In this document: positions 27,307 through 37,437 of the stretch, one piece after another
Numbering within the stretch: the stretch's first letter is position 1
How the letters are laid out: the number at the start of each line of letters is the position of its first letter
Assembly (NCBI GenBank): GCA_002928735.1
Contig: PERL01000001.1
Span: 310,001 to 374,000 of the forward strand
DNA: 64,000 bases
Origin: Hyphomicrobium sp.
GTDB taxonomy: Bacteria; Pseudomonadota; Alphaproteobacteria; Rhizobiales; Hyphomicrobiaceae
Direction of reading: 5' to 3'
Notes under the pieces: generated by a model
Told to the model about the DNA's origin: nothing
Seen by the model: only the letters and a program-made list of their open reading frames with translations
Databases searched by the model: none
Translations under genes and position numbers: made by a program

Positions 27307-30300
27307 AAGAGCTCGATCCTATCGTTTTTCGCAATCAACTCAGGGCAACGATTGCTCGATTCATATCAACGTCTGCACCCGTGTCGTCCATACGTGCGCC
27401 ACGGCTGGCTCTCAAACTAAATGAGGCGCTAAAATCAGAGGCCGTATCGTTAATTAAGGGACCTTTCGTCGAGAGCCTGCCCGACTTTGAAAAAGGAAAG
27501 TCGATCAAGCAAATGGTGGATGACGGCGTGCTCTCCACGAAATGGCGTGCCCTAGAGGGCAGCACTGAAGGAAGAAAACTGTTCGAGCGGCAGCTGCATC
27601 TGCATCAGGCAGATGCCATCGCCCGCGGCCGTGAAAACTTCCTCGTGGCCACAGGGACGGGGTCCGGAAAGACAGAATCCTTTCTGCTCCCGTTGATAAA
27701 TGAACTTATCGACGATCCCGACCTTAGCAGACCGGGGGTGAGGGCTATCTTGATTTATCCCCTCAATGCGCTGGCTAACGACCAGATGCACAGAATAGCG
27801 CGTCTAGTGTTCAAAGACTTGCAGGATCCAGGAATCACGCTGGGCCGGTTCACTGGCCAAGTTAGGTCAGGAACGACGCGGCAGGAAGAAGAACGTCGGA
27901 TCGTCGAGTCACCCACCTTTGCCAGGGACTTCGCCGGAGCACGGCGAGTACCGAAGAATTGGTTGCTCACACGGGATGAAATGCTGGATCACCCGCCGCA
28001 TATCCTTGTAACGAACTACGCGATGCTCGAGCATATCCTGCTCTTGCCTCGCAATCGGCGTTTGCTTGAAAAGGCCACACTGCGTTGGCTTGTTCTTGAC
28101 GAAATCCATACTTACGCGGGCGCTCAAGCCATAGAGGTCGCGTTCCTCATTCGAAAGCTCAAGACACGGCTTGGCATGGACAGGGGAATGCTCAAGTGCG
28201 TTGGGACATCGGCAAGTCTTGACCCTTCAAAGAAGGTGGAACTGGCCCACTTCGCTTCCAATCTGTTCGGAGAGGATTTTCCGAAAGGTGATAGATCAGT
28301 CATTGTTTCGAATAGGCAGCTTCATCCGGCGCTGAGGGCCCAGGACAGCGACCAGTCGTGGGACGCTGAGATGTGGGAGTCGCTCGGTGGAATTGCGCAG
28401 AGGCTGCACGAGGCGGCCCGTGAGGGCAACGCAAACTTGGCCGAGGAATGGAATGCCCAAGTTAATGCTGCCAACTTAGGTGGCATGGCTCTGGCCGATG
28501 GTGAAGACTTCGGCGATGGTTTGGTTCGCATCTTGGGCCGGAACAAGGAATTTCGCCAAGCGGCGTCATTCCTTGAAAAATCTGGGACTGTCGCATTTGA
28601 GGAACTGGCCAAAAATCTGTTCCCCAATGCGTCACCGGAACGCCAGAATGCAGCGTGCGCCTCTCTAATTTCAGTAGGTGTTCTTGCAAAGCCATCAACG
28701 CCGGGTTCTTTCCCACTTCTTCCAGCTCGATATCATCTTGCTGCCTCAGGCATTGAAGGTGTTTGTCTTCGCCTCGACGCATCAGACCCAGAACACTGGA
28801 GCGAGCTAAGGTTCGGCCGGTCAATCAAATCTGATGATGGCGTTCCACGATATCCGCTTTTGGTATGCCGCAACTGCGGAGAGCCTTATGTTGAGATGTG
28901 GGATGACAATCAGCGGCTCCATCCGAAGGCAGAACCACGCACATCACGACTAGTGCTCCGCCTCAATGGCGCATCGGAGGACGAGGCTTCTGAATACGAA
29001 GACGATGATGACGTCAACGACAGCTCTGAGAATGCGGCTTCGAGCGATATGGAGTTCTTCGATCCGCTAACTGGTGAGTTGGCCGATGGGCCCGGGCCAG
29101 GGATTCTGGGACTGCTAAGGGCAGAGATGACGCAGGACGAGGATGAAGGTCGGGCCTACGTCAAGCGTTGCTCATCATGCAAAAGTCCGGCGGGACGCTA
29201 CCCGGAGCCGATAAGCCCCATACATCCTGGCGATGACGCGCTTGCTGCGGTAGCTGCGCAGGATCTCTTAGAAGCACTACCTGCACCACCGGATCGAGAC
29301 CAAGACGCGCCGATGGGCGGGCGAAACCTTCTTGTGTTCTCCGACAACCGCCAGGACGCCGCGTTCTTTGCACCCTTCTTCGAACGAACTTCTCGAGATC
29401 AATCTCTTCGAGCAGCCATTTTCCGCTCCGTCGCCACCTCCGATGAGCCTTTGAATATCGACGATCTCACGCACGCCGTGTACCGGGAGCTAAGGCGCGA
29501 TGGCTTTAAGCTATATGATCGTTTGTCACCAGAACCGCTGGGAAGTCAGAAAACGAAGGATCGGCTCTTAGCTCTTATTGCTGCGGAGTTCTGTACAGAA
29601 GGACTGACACGAATCTCTCTGGAATCATTGGGATTGGTAGATGTCTCATATGATCCCAATGGGCTTCGCGCGACAGCAGCCGCAGTAGCAAGTGCCGTTC
29701 CGCGACTGGCACCACAGGCCGAGGCCGTTGTTCATCTCATACTAGGCATTATGAGACGCTATCGCGCCATCAACGATCTAGGCCATCGGATTGATCTGGA
29801 AGACAGTTCAGTCTGGGGAGAGAATCAGGCGCAAGAGCGCAGAGCCTGGACAATGAGCAAAGAAGGAACATCGCGCCTGATACGGGCGCTGATTCCATCA
29901 GGCACCTCAGAGAATCGGCTGACCTGGTTTCTGACACAAAAACTTAGATTAACGCGGGATGAAGCCATTCAACTTCTCGGTGCGTTTTGGTCCGAAGCTG
30001 AGCGCAGCAAGAATGGCCTGCTAACGCGTCACCACAAGGGGATGGTTGTCGATCTATCGCGATTGCGTTTCCGCTCGGCGGACTCAAACATTCTCTATCG
30101 TTGTAACAAGTGCGGTGGCCGCTCTCAGATTAGCATTGATGATAAATGCACCGCGTGGCGTTGTTCCGGTGAGCTGTCCGAGATTGCGCAGGCTGAGCGG
30201 AAGCTGATGAGGTCAAATCATCACTACCTGCACAGGTACACCAGCCACCCAATGGCGGCATTGGCGCGCGAGCATACTGCTGCCATTGGTGCTGAACAAA

Positions 30301-33275
30301 GAACTGATATCGAAGAAAAATTCCGGCATGGCGAACTCAACCTACTGAGTTGCACGACCACAATGGAGATGGGTGTTGATATCGGCGATCTTGAAGCTGT
30401 TGTCTGCCGGAATGTACCGCCAGGAATCTCCAATTATCAGCAACGAGCGGGGCGTGCTGGACGCAGAGCGCAGGTGGCACCGACCGCTCTTTTGGTTGCC
30501 CGTAATGGACGTTATGATCAGGCGCAATACCGTGACATCAATGGATATCTGAATTCAAAGCCAGCTGTCCCTTACCTGACTCTCGATAACGCTAGCTTCT
30601 TTCGGAGACACCAAGTCTCGATGGTTCTAGCTGGCTTTCTGGATGCACGCCTATCAAGCAGCTCGCGAACCGGCGCACCCCGACTTAAGGACTTCTTCTC
30701 CGATAGTATTACACCCCAAGTTCAGCAGGATCTTCGTGTGCAGTTTAGCAACTGGCTCGGGAGCCCAGATGGCAACTCGCAGATCGATATCGCCGCGAAG
30801 TTATGTGAATGGCTACCGTCCGGCTTGGCCATAAACGGGCTTGGTGGAGAGGAGTTGCGCCAGCACGTTACAGCTGTTGTGCACCGTTTTATCGATGACA
30901 TGGCCGAGCGTTGGCAGGCTCTAGACGAAGCAGCTCTGCAGCAACAGAGCATCATCTCGGATCAGACAGTTGAAGAGGGCGAGCGCCAGAAGGCATCGTA
31001 TAGACTGGCCTCTAAGATGCGCGAGAAATCGCAGTTCTTAGAGCAGTTTCTTGTAACCACTCTGTCTCGAGCGGCCATCATTCCAACGTATAGCTTTCCC
31101 GTTCACTCAATACGCCTGGAAATAACAGAGACACGGAAGACTGCCGAAGAGAGCCGCTTTGGTGACGATGCCTCATTGCAGCTAGATCGCGATGCGGCGC
31201 TGGCTATCGGTGAGTATGCGCCCGGCTCAGAGGTTGTTGCTGGAGGCCGTATTTGGACTAGCAGAGGTATCGTTCGTCGAGCGAAGGAGTACATGCCAGA
31301 CAAGTACTACAGGATCTGTGGGTCCTGTGGGCATCCCGAAATACACCTCCTTAGGGCCGAATTCACGAGCATCTGCGAGCAATGTTCTGCTGAAGCGCCC
31401 TCGCGTATCGCAAAATTCATTGAGCCAACCGCGTTTCTCACTTCGTTCGACGAGCGACAAGGGCGGGATCCCGGATCATCGCGGTTGCGTTCACGCCCAG
31501 TCGACGAGGCCCGTTTGCTGACGAAAGCCCATTTTAGGGATTACGCAGATACCGATCTGAGTGGCATCCGGACTTTCTTCGCGCCTGCAACCCCAACGGC
31601 CGGGGAGATTGCCGGGAGACTTTTTATCATCAATCGCGGCCCTAAGGGTGCAGGCTATCTTTGGTGCAACCGATGTGAGTATGCGGAGCCAGCGCCACAG
31701 GCTATGGCCATTGGGCAAAGAGAGGTGCGAACGCCTCACAAAAATCCTCGCACGGGCGATCCCTGCTCTCAGGAAGTGCTCAGCTATCCGTTCGATTTGG
31801 GTCACATCTTTGAAACCGATGTCCGGGCTATTGGGTTTGCCGATCCACCCCCTTCGTTCAGCGAGATTACCGATGAGAGAGAGCGTGCGGACAAAGTAGA
31901 GGGTTTCCTTCGCACGCTGACCGAGGCCATTCGCCTCGCTGCTGCGGATCTCTTGGAGGCAGAGCCGCGGGATATTCGCGCGTCAAAGGAGCTGCGTGAC
32001 GGCAGACCGTTGGTCGTACTCTCGGATGCCGTTGCCGGAGGAGCGGGCTACGTTCAGCGCATCATTGAAGACCCTACATTTTCGGCAAAGGCTCTCGTAG
32101 AAGCCGCAATCGGCGTTTTGGATTGTCCCCGTCAGGAGTGCGCGTCAAGCTGCTCCCAGTGCCTGAATGATTATTCGAACCAAGCGTATTGGGATGTTTT
32201 CAATCGACATCCTGTTTTGACTTGGCTTCGTGGAATCCTGAATGACATTCATGAGAAGCCCCCACACATACCTGCCTCAGCGGTACCCACGTCGGCATTG
32301 AACATTCCGGGCCTTGTCGAGAAGTCCAGAGGTGCAGCGGAAATTGTGCTCAGCGGGGTATCGATTCAGGGAGCGCGCGACGTCGAACGAGCTGTATCAA
32401 CTGCACGGTTCTTGAGAGACTTCTGCGAAGGTGAACTCAGCCGTAAGGTTCGGCTTTTGGTTTCAACTGGTTTACCTTTGCGAGTTACAGACCTCTCGAC
32501 GATCGACCGCCAAGTGTTTGACATCTTGGACGGGCTAGAGGCGTCAGGACAGCTTTCTATAGCTGTGGTGGCGCGAAATACTCTCGAAGAGGCACCACGA
32601 GTTGCTCTGCTGTGGCCTGGGAAGGTAGCCGAGTACTACGCAGGCAACTTCGAGCAGCCGATTTTCGATGAATTGCTTGGCGGAGATGTTTATCACACCA
32701 TCGGGACCGAGAACGAAAGCTGGATTGTGCGTCAGCGCACAAACGTAAAGAAAGCTGACAACGTATTTGGGGTATTGCGCACAAACACCAATGCCTTCCG
32801 ATACGAAACTGGCCAGATACGCGACTATAAAGCGATGTTTGCAGCGCTCGGTGGCAAGCAGGTCAGCTTACAGATAGATGACCCCTACCTGGCGAATGGC
32901 CCAAGAAATAGAGCTGCCCTAATCCACTTACTGGAGTTCCTGCAAGATCTGGATGTCGAGGTAAGATCGTTGACCCTTGCATGGCGCCCACAGTGGGGCG
33001 GTCAAGGCTACCAAGAAGAGAGGCCCGAGGAACAGGAGCGCGACCTGTCGCGGCGCTTGCGAGAGATTGGCCTAGGTGAAGGTAAGGTTCATCTGAAACC
33101 GAAAACGTCCAGGTTGAGCCATTTCCATGATCGAGTAATCAGGGCGACTATTCTCAGTGGGGCTTCGGAAGGATCTAAACTGCGATGGGATGTGACGTCG
33201 GGGATAGACAATCTGATGGATCGACAGAAACAATGTGCTGTCTTTCTGACAGTCACGCCAGCAGGCGGCAGCTAA
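27303..33275 (+). CDS. druE: DruE-like giant helicase of a Druantia defence system
   Basis: A 1990-residue superfamily 2 helicase. Walker A ATGTGSGKT is at 116-124, then IYPLNALANDQMHR, DEIH at about 265 and GTSASL near 302. The second RecA half includes CTTTMEMGVDIGDLEAV and YQQRAGRAGRRAQ at about 1015-1060. CxxC pairs suggesting zinc ribbons occur near 522, 621, 938 and 1340. A DUF1998/MZB-like Cys cluster, CPRQECASSCSQCLNDYSNQ, is near 1610. The last 100 residues contain FHDR and SGIDN elements that recall phospholipase D-like folds. DruE is the shared component of all Druantia types and would work with DruH against phage; how is not settled. Confidence 0.8.
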   Translation: MKELDPIVFRNQLRATIARFISTSAPVSSIRAPRLALKLNEALKSEAVSLIKGPFVESLPDFEKGKSIKQMVDDGVLSTKWRALEGSTEGRKLFERQLHLHQADAIARGRENFLVATGTGSGKTESFLLPLINELIDDPDLSRPGVRAILIYPLNALANDQMHRIARLVFKDLQDPGITLGRFTGQVRSGTTRQEEERRIVESPTFARDFAGARRVPKNWLLTRDEMLDHPPHILVTNYAMLEHILLLPRNRRLLEKATLRWLVLDEIHTYAGAQAIEVAFLIRKLKTRLGMDRGMLKCVGTSASLDPSKKVELAHFASNLFGEDFPKGDRSVIVSNRQLHPALRAQDSDQSWDAEMWESLGGIAQRLHEAAREGNANLAEEWNAQVNAANLGGMALADGEDFGDGLVRILGRNKEFRQAASFLEKSGTVAFEELAKNLFPNASPERQNAACASLISVGVLAKPSTPGSFPLLPARYHLAASGIEGVCLRLDASDPEHWSELRFGRSIKSDDGVPRYPLLVCRNCGEPYVEMWDDNQRLHPKAEPRTSRLVLRLNGASEDEASEYEDDDDVNDSSENAASSDMEFFDPLTGELADGPGPGILGLLRAEMTQDEDEGRAYVKRCSSCKSPAGRYPEPISPIHPGDDALAAVAAQDLLEALPAPPDRDQDAPMGGRNLLVFSDNRQDAAFFAPFFERTSRDQSLRAAIFRSVATSDEPLNIDDLTHAVYRELRRDGFKLYDRLSPEPLGSQKTKDRLLALIAAEFCTEGLTRISLESLGLVDVSYDPNGLRATAAAVASAVPRLAPQAEAVVHLILGIMRRYRAINDLGHRIDLEDSSVWGENQAQERRAWTMSKEGTSRLIRALIPSGTSENRLTWFLTQKLRLTRDEAIQLLGAFWSEAERSKNGLLTRHHKGMVVDLSRLRFRSADSNILYRCNKCGGRSQISIDDKCTAWRCSGELSEIAQAERKLMRSNHHYLHRYTSHPMAALAREHTAAIGAEQRTDIEEKFRHGELNLLSCTTTMEMGVDIGDLEAVVCRNVPPGISNYQQRAGRAGRRAQVAPTALLVARNGRYDQAQYRDINGYLNSKPAVPYLTLDNASFFRRHQVSMVLAGFLDARLSSSSRTGAPRLKDFFSDSITPQVQQDLRVQFSNWLGSPDGNSQIDIAAKLCEWLPSGLAINGLGGEELRQHVTAVVHRFIDDMAERWQALDEAALQQQSIISDQTVEEGERQKASYRLASKMREKSQFLEQFLVTTLSRAAIIPTYSFPVHSIRLEITETRKTAEESRFGDDASLQLDRDAALAIGEYAPGSEVVAGGRIWTSRGIVRRAKEYMPDKYYRICGSCGHPEIHLLRAEFTSICEQCSAEAPSRIAKFIEPTAFLTSFDERQGRDPGSSRLRSRPVDEARLLTKAHFRDYADTDLSGIRTFFAPATPTAGEIAGRLFIINRGPKGAGYLWCNRCEYAEPAPQAMAIGQREVRTPHKNPRTGDPCSQEVLSYPFDLGHIFETDVRAIGFADPPPSFSEITDERERADKVEGFLRTLTEAIRLAAADLLEAEPRDIRASKELRDGRPLVVLSDAVAGGAGYVQRIIEDPTFSAKALVEAAIGVLDCPRQECASSCSQCLNDYSNQAYWDVFNRHPVLTWLRGILNDIHEKPPHIPASAVPTSALNIPGLVEKSRGAAEIVLSGVSIQGARDVERAVSTARFLRDFCEGELSRKVRLLVSTGLPLRVTDLSTIDRQVFDILDGLEASGQLSIAVVARNTLEEAPRVALLWPGKVAEYYAGNFEQPIFDELLGGDVYHTIGTENESWIVRQRTNVKKADNVFGVLRTNTNAFRYETGQIRDYKAMFAALGGKQVSLQIDDPYLANGPRNRAALIHLLEFLQDLDVEVRSLTLAWRPQWGGQGYQEERPEEQERDLSRRLREIGLGEGKVHLKPKTSRLSHFHDRVIRATILSGASEGSKLRWDVTSGIDNLMDRQKQCAVFLTVTPAGGS

Positions 33276-33509
33276 TCTGCGAACGGAGAAGGCAGTACCA
33301 CTGATAGTGACTGGTTTTCGGAGCCTGCCCGTCGCGGCGCAACAAGGCCGATGGCCGGCTGCGGAGTCATACCCCCCAAGGCGAAGCCGAGCGGGGTTGA
33401 CGCCGCAAGCAGCCGGAACAGCGGCACTCAGCGTAATGCGACGGGCGAACACCAGCATCAGCGCGGCTGGTTTTTGGTGGGTCCCAGAGCAACTCTAATC
33501 CAACGATCG

Positions 33510-34223
33510 TCAAACCAGTCGTCGCTCCAAGCTGTTCTTGCGCTTTTGCCAGTCGGGCATGATCCGGGTTAGAAGCTTATAGAACTCTGGTCCATGGTTA
33601 TGATGCAGCCGGTGGCAGAGCTCATGAACGATGACGTAATCGATTTCGTGAGGAGCCGCCTGGATCAGCCGGCGATTGAGCACGAGCCGGCCGCCAGAGC
33701 TCATCGAACCCCAACGGGCTGACATTTGACGAACGATAACCCCCGTAGGCATGATTGCTTGCGGGTCAGGAAACCTCTCAGCGCAAGCCGCCAGTCTCGC
33801 TGTGAATTGCTCACGCGCCCGTCCCTTGTACCAGTCTTCGAGTTGCGCCTCGACGAGATCCGATCTCGATGGGCGGTGGGCGTAGAGTTCTATAGAGCCA
33901 CGCTTGAGCTTGACCTGCTGCTGGATCGCCTGAAGGATTTTAAGCCGATACCGTCGGCCAAGATAAAAATGCGTCTCTCCGGCTACATACTTTCGCGGCA
34001 GCGTTCGCGGGTGAAACTGCGCAAAATATTGAAGCTGGCGCCTGATCCAGGTTGCGCGACGGTGCAATCTGCCTTCGATCACCGCGATGGCGGCTTCAAT
34101 CGGCGCGACCACCTCGATCGTCATGTCGGGAAGGACCGAGATCGCTAGAGTCTTCCGACTGCTCCGCGACAGCAGATAGTCATAGCGCTCGGTGCCGTAG
34201 ACGAAGGCGCGACGCTCTGTCAT
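33510..34223 (-). CDS. M48/YgjP-like zinc metallopeptidase, last gene of the restriction operon
   Basis: A 237-residue protein of the YgjP/DUF45 class. The zinc site is HELCHRLHHNHGPEFYKLL near residues 197-215 (HExxH and a downstream Glu). A SRRSSRKT-like N-terminal strand region precedes it. Its start overlaps the hsdR stop by 4 bases. Genes of this class commonly end type I restriction operons; the peptidase may remove damaged or unassembled proteins, but its target there is unknown. Confidence 0.85.
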   Translation of the reverse strand: MTERRAFVYGTERYDYLLSRSSRKTLAISVLPDMTIEVVAPIEAAIAVIEGRLHRRATWIRRQLQYFAQFHPRTLPRKYVAGETHFYLGRRYRLKILQAIQQQVKLKRGSIELYAHRPSRSDLVEAQLEDWYKGRAREQFTARLAACAERFPDPQAIMPTGVIVRQMSARWGSMSSGGRLVLNRRLIQAAPHEIDYVIVHELCHRLHHNHGPEFYKLLTRIMPDWQKRKNSLERRLV

Positions 34224-37200
34224 GCGGGGAACCTGGCTCTAGCCACACGCATGATCTGCTCTTGCAGCTCGTCAAGCTTCTGGACGGGGAGGTCTACACC
34301 CAGGTCATCACGCAAGTGATCAAAACAATAGTCGTCGATAGCGTTGCGCATTTTGTTCTGCGCGACGTCGTTAGACCAAAGGTCGACGATGAGATGTGAT
34401 TTAACGATGGCCAATATTTTCTGCGTCACAGTCACGGACAAATCTGACGAGCCATTCCCGTTTGCTGCTGACGAGACGATTGGCTCAATGATCCCATAGA
34501 AGGCCGCAGCATCATCGTCGGACTTGATTTCCGGGGGCAAGCCTGCCCCATGATCCTTGGTTGCGATCTTGCGCGCGATATCCATAATAGTATTGAGATA
34601 CTCGACTTCAGAGAGCCTCTTCGTGCGATAATCCCGGATCGTTTCTTCCAGCATCTCAGAAAAGCGAGCATAGAAGGACGGGTCGAGTTCCATCTTTTCG
34701 GTGATCGTCCGCTTGGTCGCACTTGCGATCCGGTCCGCCTTCGAGGCTGCTGTAACGCCGGTCTCATCGACGACTTTTTTCAGCGCATCTGGATCATTGA
34801 TATTGACAGCTTCGATGATCCGCATCGCTGGCATCGCTATGACATGATCATCGAGCAGCTTCTGGATCTTCGGTTCATACTCCTTGATATCGACGATCTC
34901 TTGATAGCGGATCTGGACGGACTTCCGCAGTTCTGAAAACTGCTTCCAGTCCCGCTTGAAGCGTTCAATCTGCTGATCGGTGAAGAGTTCATGCGCTTTG
35001 TCGGATGAGAGCGCGATGTGCAGGCAGCGTCCGAACGCACGCAGGCGCTCATAGAAGTCGTTCCTGATCGCCTCATCGGCGAGCAGCACCTCAAACGCCT
35101 CCATGTCCTTCTTATTGGGAACCGTCTTAAACAGATCCCAGAGCTGTTCGTGGAGCTGGGGCAAACGGTTGAGCTCAACTTTGATGTCGACAAGCGCTTC
35201 GGCCACATCCTGCGCGTCGAAACCCTCGAAAGCTCCGTAGGTGGTGAGCGCCTTGTCGAGCTCACCCAATAGACCTTCGTAGTCAATGATGAACCCGAAC
35301 TGCTTATGCTGCCCGTCCTCCTCATGAAGGCGGTTCACGCGCGCGATCGCCTGCAGCAAATTGTGCTCGCGGAGGGACTTGCAGACATAAAGCACCGTGT
35401 TGCGCGGCGCGTCGAAGCCCGTCAGGAGCTTAGAGACCACGATCAGGATTTCTGGATCGCCGCTACCTTTGAAAGCCTCAATAATCTCGCGGCTATAATC
35501 GTCCTCGGAACGGAAGCGCTTCATCATGCGGTCCCAAAACTTACGGACCATGTCCTTGGATTCGGTGTCGACCTCCTCATTGCCCTCGTTATCGTCGGGG
35601 GGCGAGATTACGACCTCACTCGTCACATGCCCGATCTCATCGAGCATGTCTTTGAAGCGGATAGCGGCCGCTTTGGAGGGAGCAACAAGCTGAGCCTTAA
35701 ATCCTGTCCCCTGCCAATGCTGACGATAGTGCTCGGAGATATCAAAGGCCTTGGCGCGAATAGCTTGCCCTGTCTTCGATAGCGCATCCATACGCGAGAA
35801 TTTGCGCTTGAGATCCGCAGACTGATCGGGCGTCAGCCCTTCGGTGATTTTCTCAAACCAGGTATCGATGACATTCCCGGTGATTTGCTGCTCGACGAGC
35901 CGGCCCTCATAGAGCAGCGGCACCACAGCCTCATCCTTGACCGCCTCATCAATGGTGTAGCTGTGAATGAGCCCACCAAATGTATGCAGAGTATTCTTCT
36001 CCTTCTTGAGAAGCGGTGTGCCAGTGAACCCCAGATAGCAGGCATTGGGCAACATCCGGCGCATCTTCTTGGCGAAGTCGCCCAAGCCACCATAGCGACC
36101 CGACTGAGTGCGGTGACTTTCATCGACGAGGACGAAGATGTTGGGGTCGTCATCAACAAGCGCGCTGCCTTTGAGAGCTGAAGCGAACTTATTGATAATG
36201 GTCGTAACAAGTGGGGCTTTGGCCTCGATCATTTCGGCCAGATGGGTGCCGCTGCGCGCCCGGATCGGTTCCATCTCGCATGATTTGAAGGTATCGCGGA
36301 TCTGCTTATCGAGATCATCCCGGTCCGTCACGATGACGATGCGGGGGTTGGTGATATCCCTGTCGAGGGCGAGGCCGCGCCCCAGCATCACCATGGTCAG
36401 TGATTTCCCAGAGCCTTGCGTATGCCAGATCACGCCACCCTTGCGAATATTGCCAAGGTCATACTGCTTGACCCGTTCAATGGCCGCTTTAATCCCGAAA
36501 TATTGCTGATGACGGGCGATCTTCCGCACGCCGCCATCAAAGACGGTGAACCGGCGCACGATATCGAGCAGCCGCTCCGGACGGCACAGAGCGTATATCA
36601 GCCGATCTTGCTCAGTGACGGCGCGAGCCCCTTCCCGCGCCATGTCATCGAAAAAGCGGCGGGCTGGTGCCAGATCCCCTGAGAAGATGGCGGCCTTGGC
36701 TTCGCTCTTGAGGGGCCGATTGATGACGGTCGCAATGGCCTCATCGCGATCCTCTTCGTCGCGCCAAGTCTGCCAGAATTTCCGCGGCGTTCCTACCGTG
36801 GCGTAGAGCGCCTCGGCCCGGCGCATGCTCATCAGAACTTGGGCGAAATGAAAAAGCTGCGGGATGAACTCTTCGCTCTGATAGCCAATCAGCTGGCTTC
36901 CGGCCTTCTTCAGGCTCTCAGTCGGGCGTTTGTTCTCAATGACGACAAACGGGATGCCGTTGACGAAGCAAACAATATCGCAGCGTTTGGTCTGAAGAGA
37001 GCCGGTACGCTCAATCGACATCTCGGCCGTGACATGGAAGACGTTGTTTTCGGGGTTCTGCCAGTCGATGTAACGGAACGAATAGCTCTTGCTGTCACCG
37101 TCTATGGTCTTGGTGACGGTCGTGCCGAGCACGAGCTGGTCATAGACCTCTTGATTGGTAGCCTTGAGCCCTTTGATTTTGTCCGGCGTCGGGCGCAGTC

Positions 37201-37432
37201 GGCGCAGCGCTTCATGCGCGTCCTGGAGGTCGAACGCATAGTCCTTGCCGCGATGGCTGAAGCCATTGATCCGCAGAAGCTGCTCAACCAACACCTCATC
37301 CAGAAGTACGTTACGCAGCTTCCCACGCTTCGCCTCGGCCTCTGATTGTGATAGGGGCTGGAACCCGAGCGCCACGAGAATCTGCAGAGCTGGGATCTGA
37401 GACTGATACTTCTCGGCAGCGTCGAAGGTCAT
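34220..37432 (-). CDS. hsdR: Type I restriction enzyme subunit R (HsdR)
   Basis: A 1070-residue translocase-nuclease. The N-terminal endonuclease domain shows the PD-(D/E)xK core as CDIVCFVNGIPFVVIENKRP. The motor has Walker A TQGSGKSLTM, then VTDRDDLDKQI, the DESHR box, LGFTGTPLL, and VVSKLLTGFDAP plus ARVNR in the second RecA half. The C-terminal helical region assembles with HsdM/HsdS. GGAGGG lies upstream of ATG 37432. It is separated from kwaB by 5 bases, so the Kiwa genes sit directly in front of it in the same transcript. Confidence 0.95.
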   Translation of the reverse strand: MTFDAAEKYQSQIPALQILVALGFQPLSQSEAEAKRGKLRNVLLDEVLVEQLLRINGFSHRGKDYAFDLQDAHEALRRLRPTPDKIKGLKATNQEVYDQLVLGTTVTKTIDGDSKSYSFRYIDWQNPENNVFHVTAEMSIERTGSLQTKRCDIVCFVNGIPFVVIENKRPTESLKKAGSQLIGYQSEEFIPQLFHFAQVLMSMRRAEALYATVGTPRKFWQTWRDEEDRDEAIATVINRPLKSEAKAAIFSGDLAPARRFFDDMAREGARAVTEQDRLIYALCRPERLLDIVRRFTVFDGGVRKIARHQQYFGIKAAIERVKQYDLGNIRKGGVIWHTQGSGKSLTMVMLGRGLALDRDITNPRIVIVTDRDDLDKQIRDTFKSCEMEPIRARSGTHLAEMIEAKAPLVTTIINKFASALKGSALVDDDPNIFVLVDESHRTQSGRYGGLGDFAKKMRRMLPNACYLGFTGTPLLKKEKNTLHTFGGLIHSYTIDEAVKDEAVVPLLYEGRLVEQQITGNVIDTWFEKITEGLTPDQSADLKRKFSRMDALSKTGQAIRAKAFDISEHYRQHWQGTGFKAQLVAPSKAAAIRFKDMLDEIGHVTSEVVISPPDDNEGNEEVDTESKDMVRKFWDRMMKRFRSEDDYSREIIEAFKGSGDPEILIVVSKLLTGFDAPRNTVLYVCKSLREHNLLQAIARVNRLHEEDGQHKQFGFIIDYEGLLGELDKALTTYGAFEGFDAQDVAEALVDIKVELNRLPQLHEQLWDLFKTVPNKKDMEAFEVLLADEAIRNDFYERLRAFGRCLHIALSSDKAHELFTDQQIERFKRDWKQFSELRKSVQIRYQEIVDIKEYEPKIQKLLDDHVIAMPAMRIIEAVNINDPDALKKVVDETGVTAASKADRIASATKRTITEKMELDPSFYARFSEMLEETIRDYRTKRLSEVEYLNTIMDIARKIATKDHGAGLPPEIKSDDDAAAFYGIIEPIVSSAANGNGSSDLSVTVTQKILAIVKSHLIVDLWSNDVAQNKMRNAIDDYCFDHLRDDLGVDLPVQKLDELQEQIMRVARARFPA

Positions 37433-37437
37433 GATGC

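Noticed and set aside
33276-33509. Possible small genes between druE and the metallopeptidase
   Set aside because: Frames are Arg/Ser-rich shadows; the gap is simply between convergent genes.
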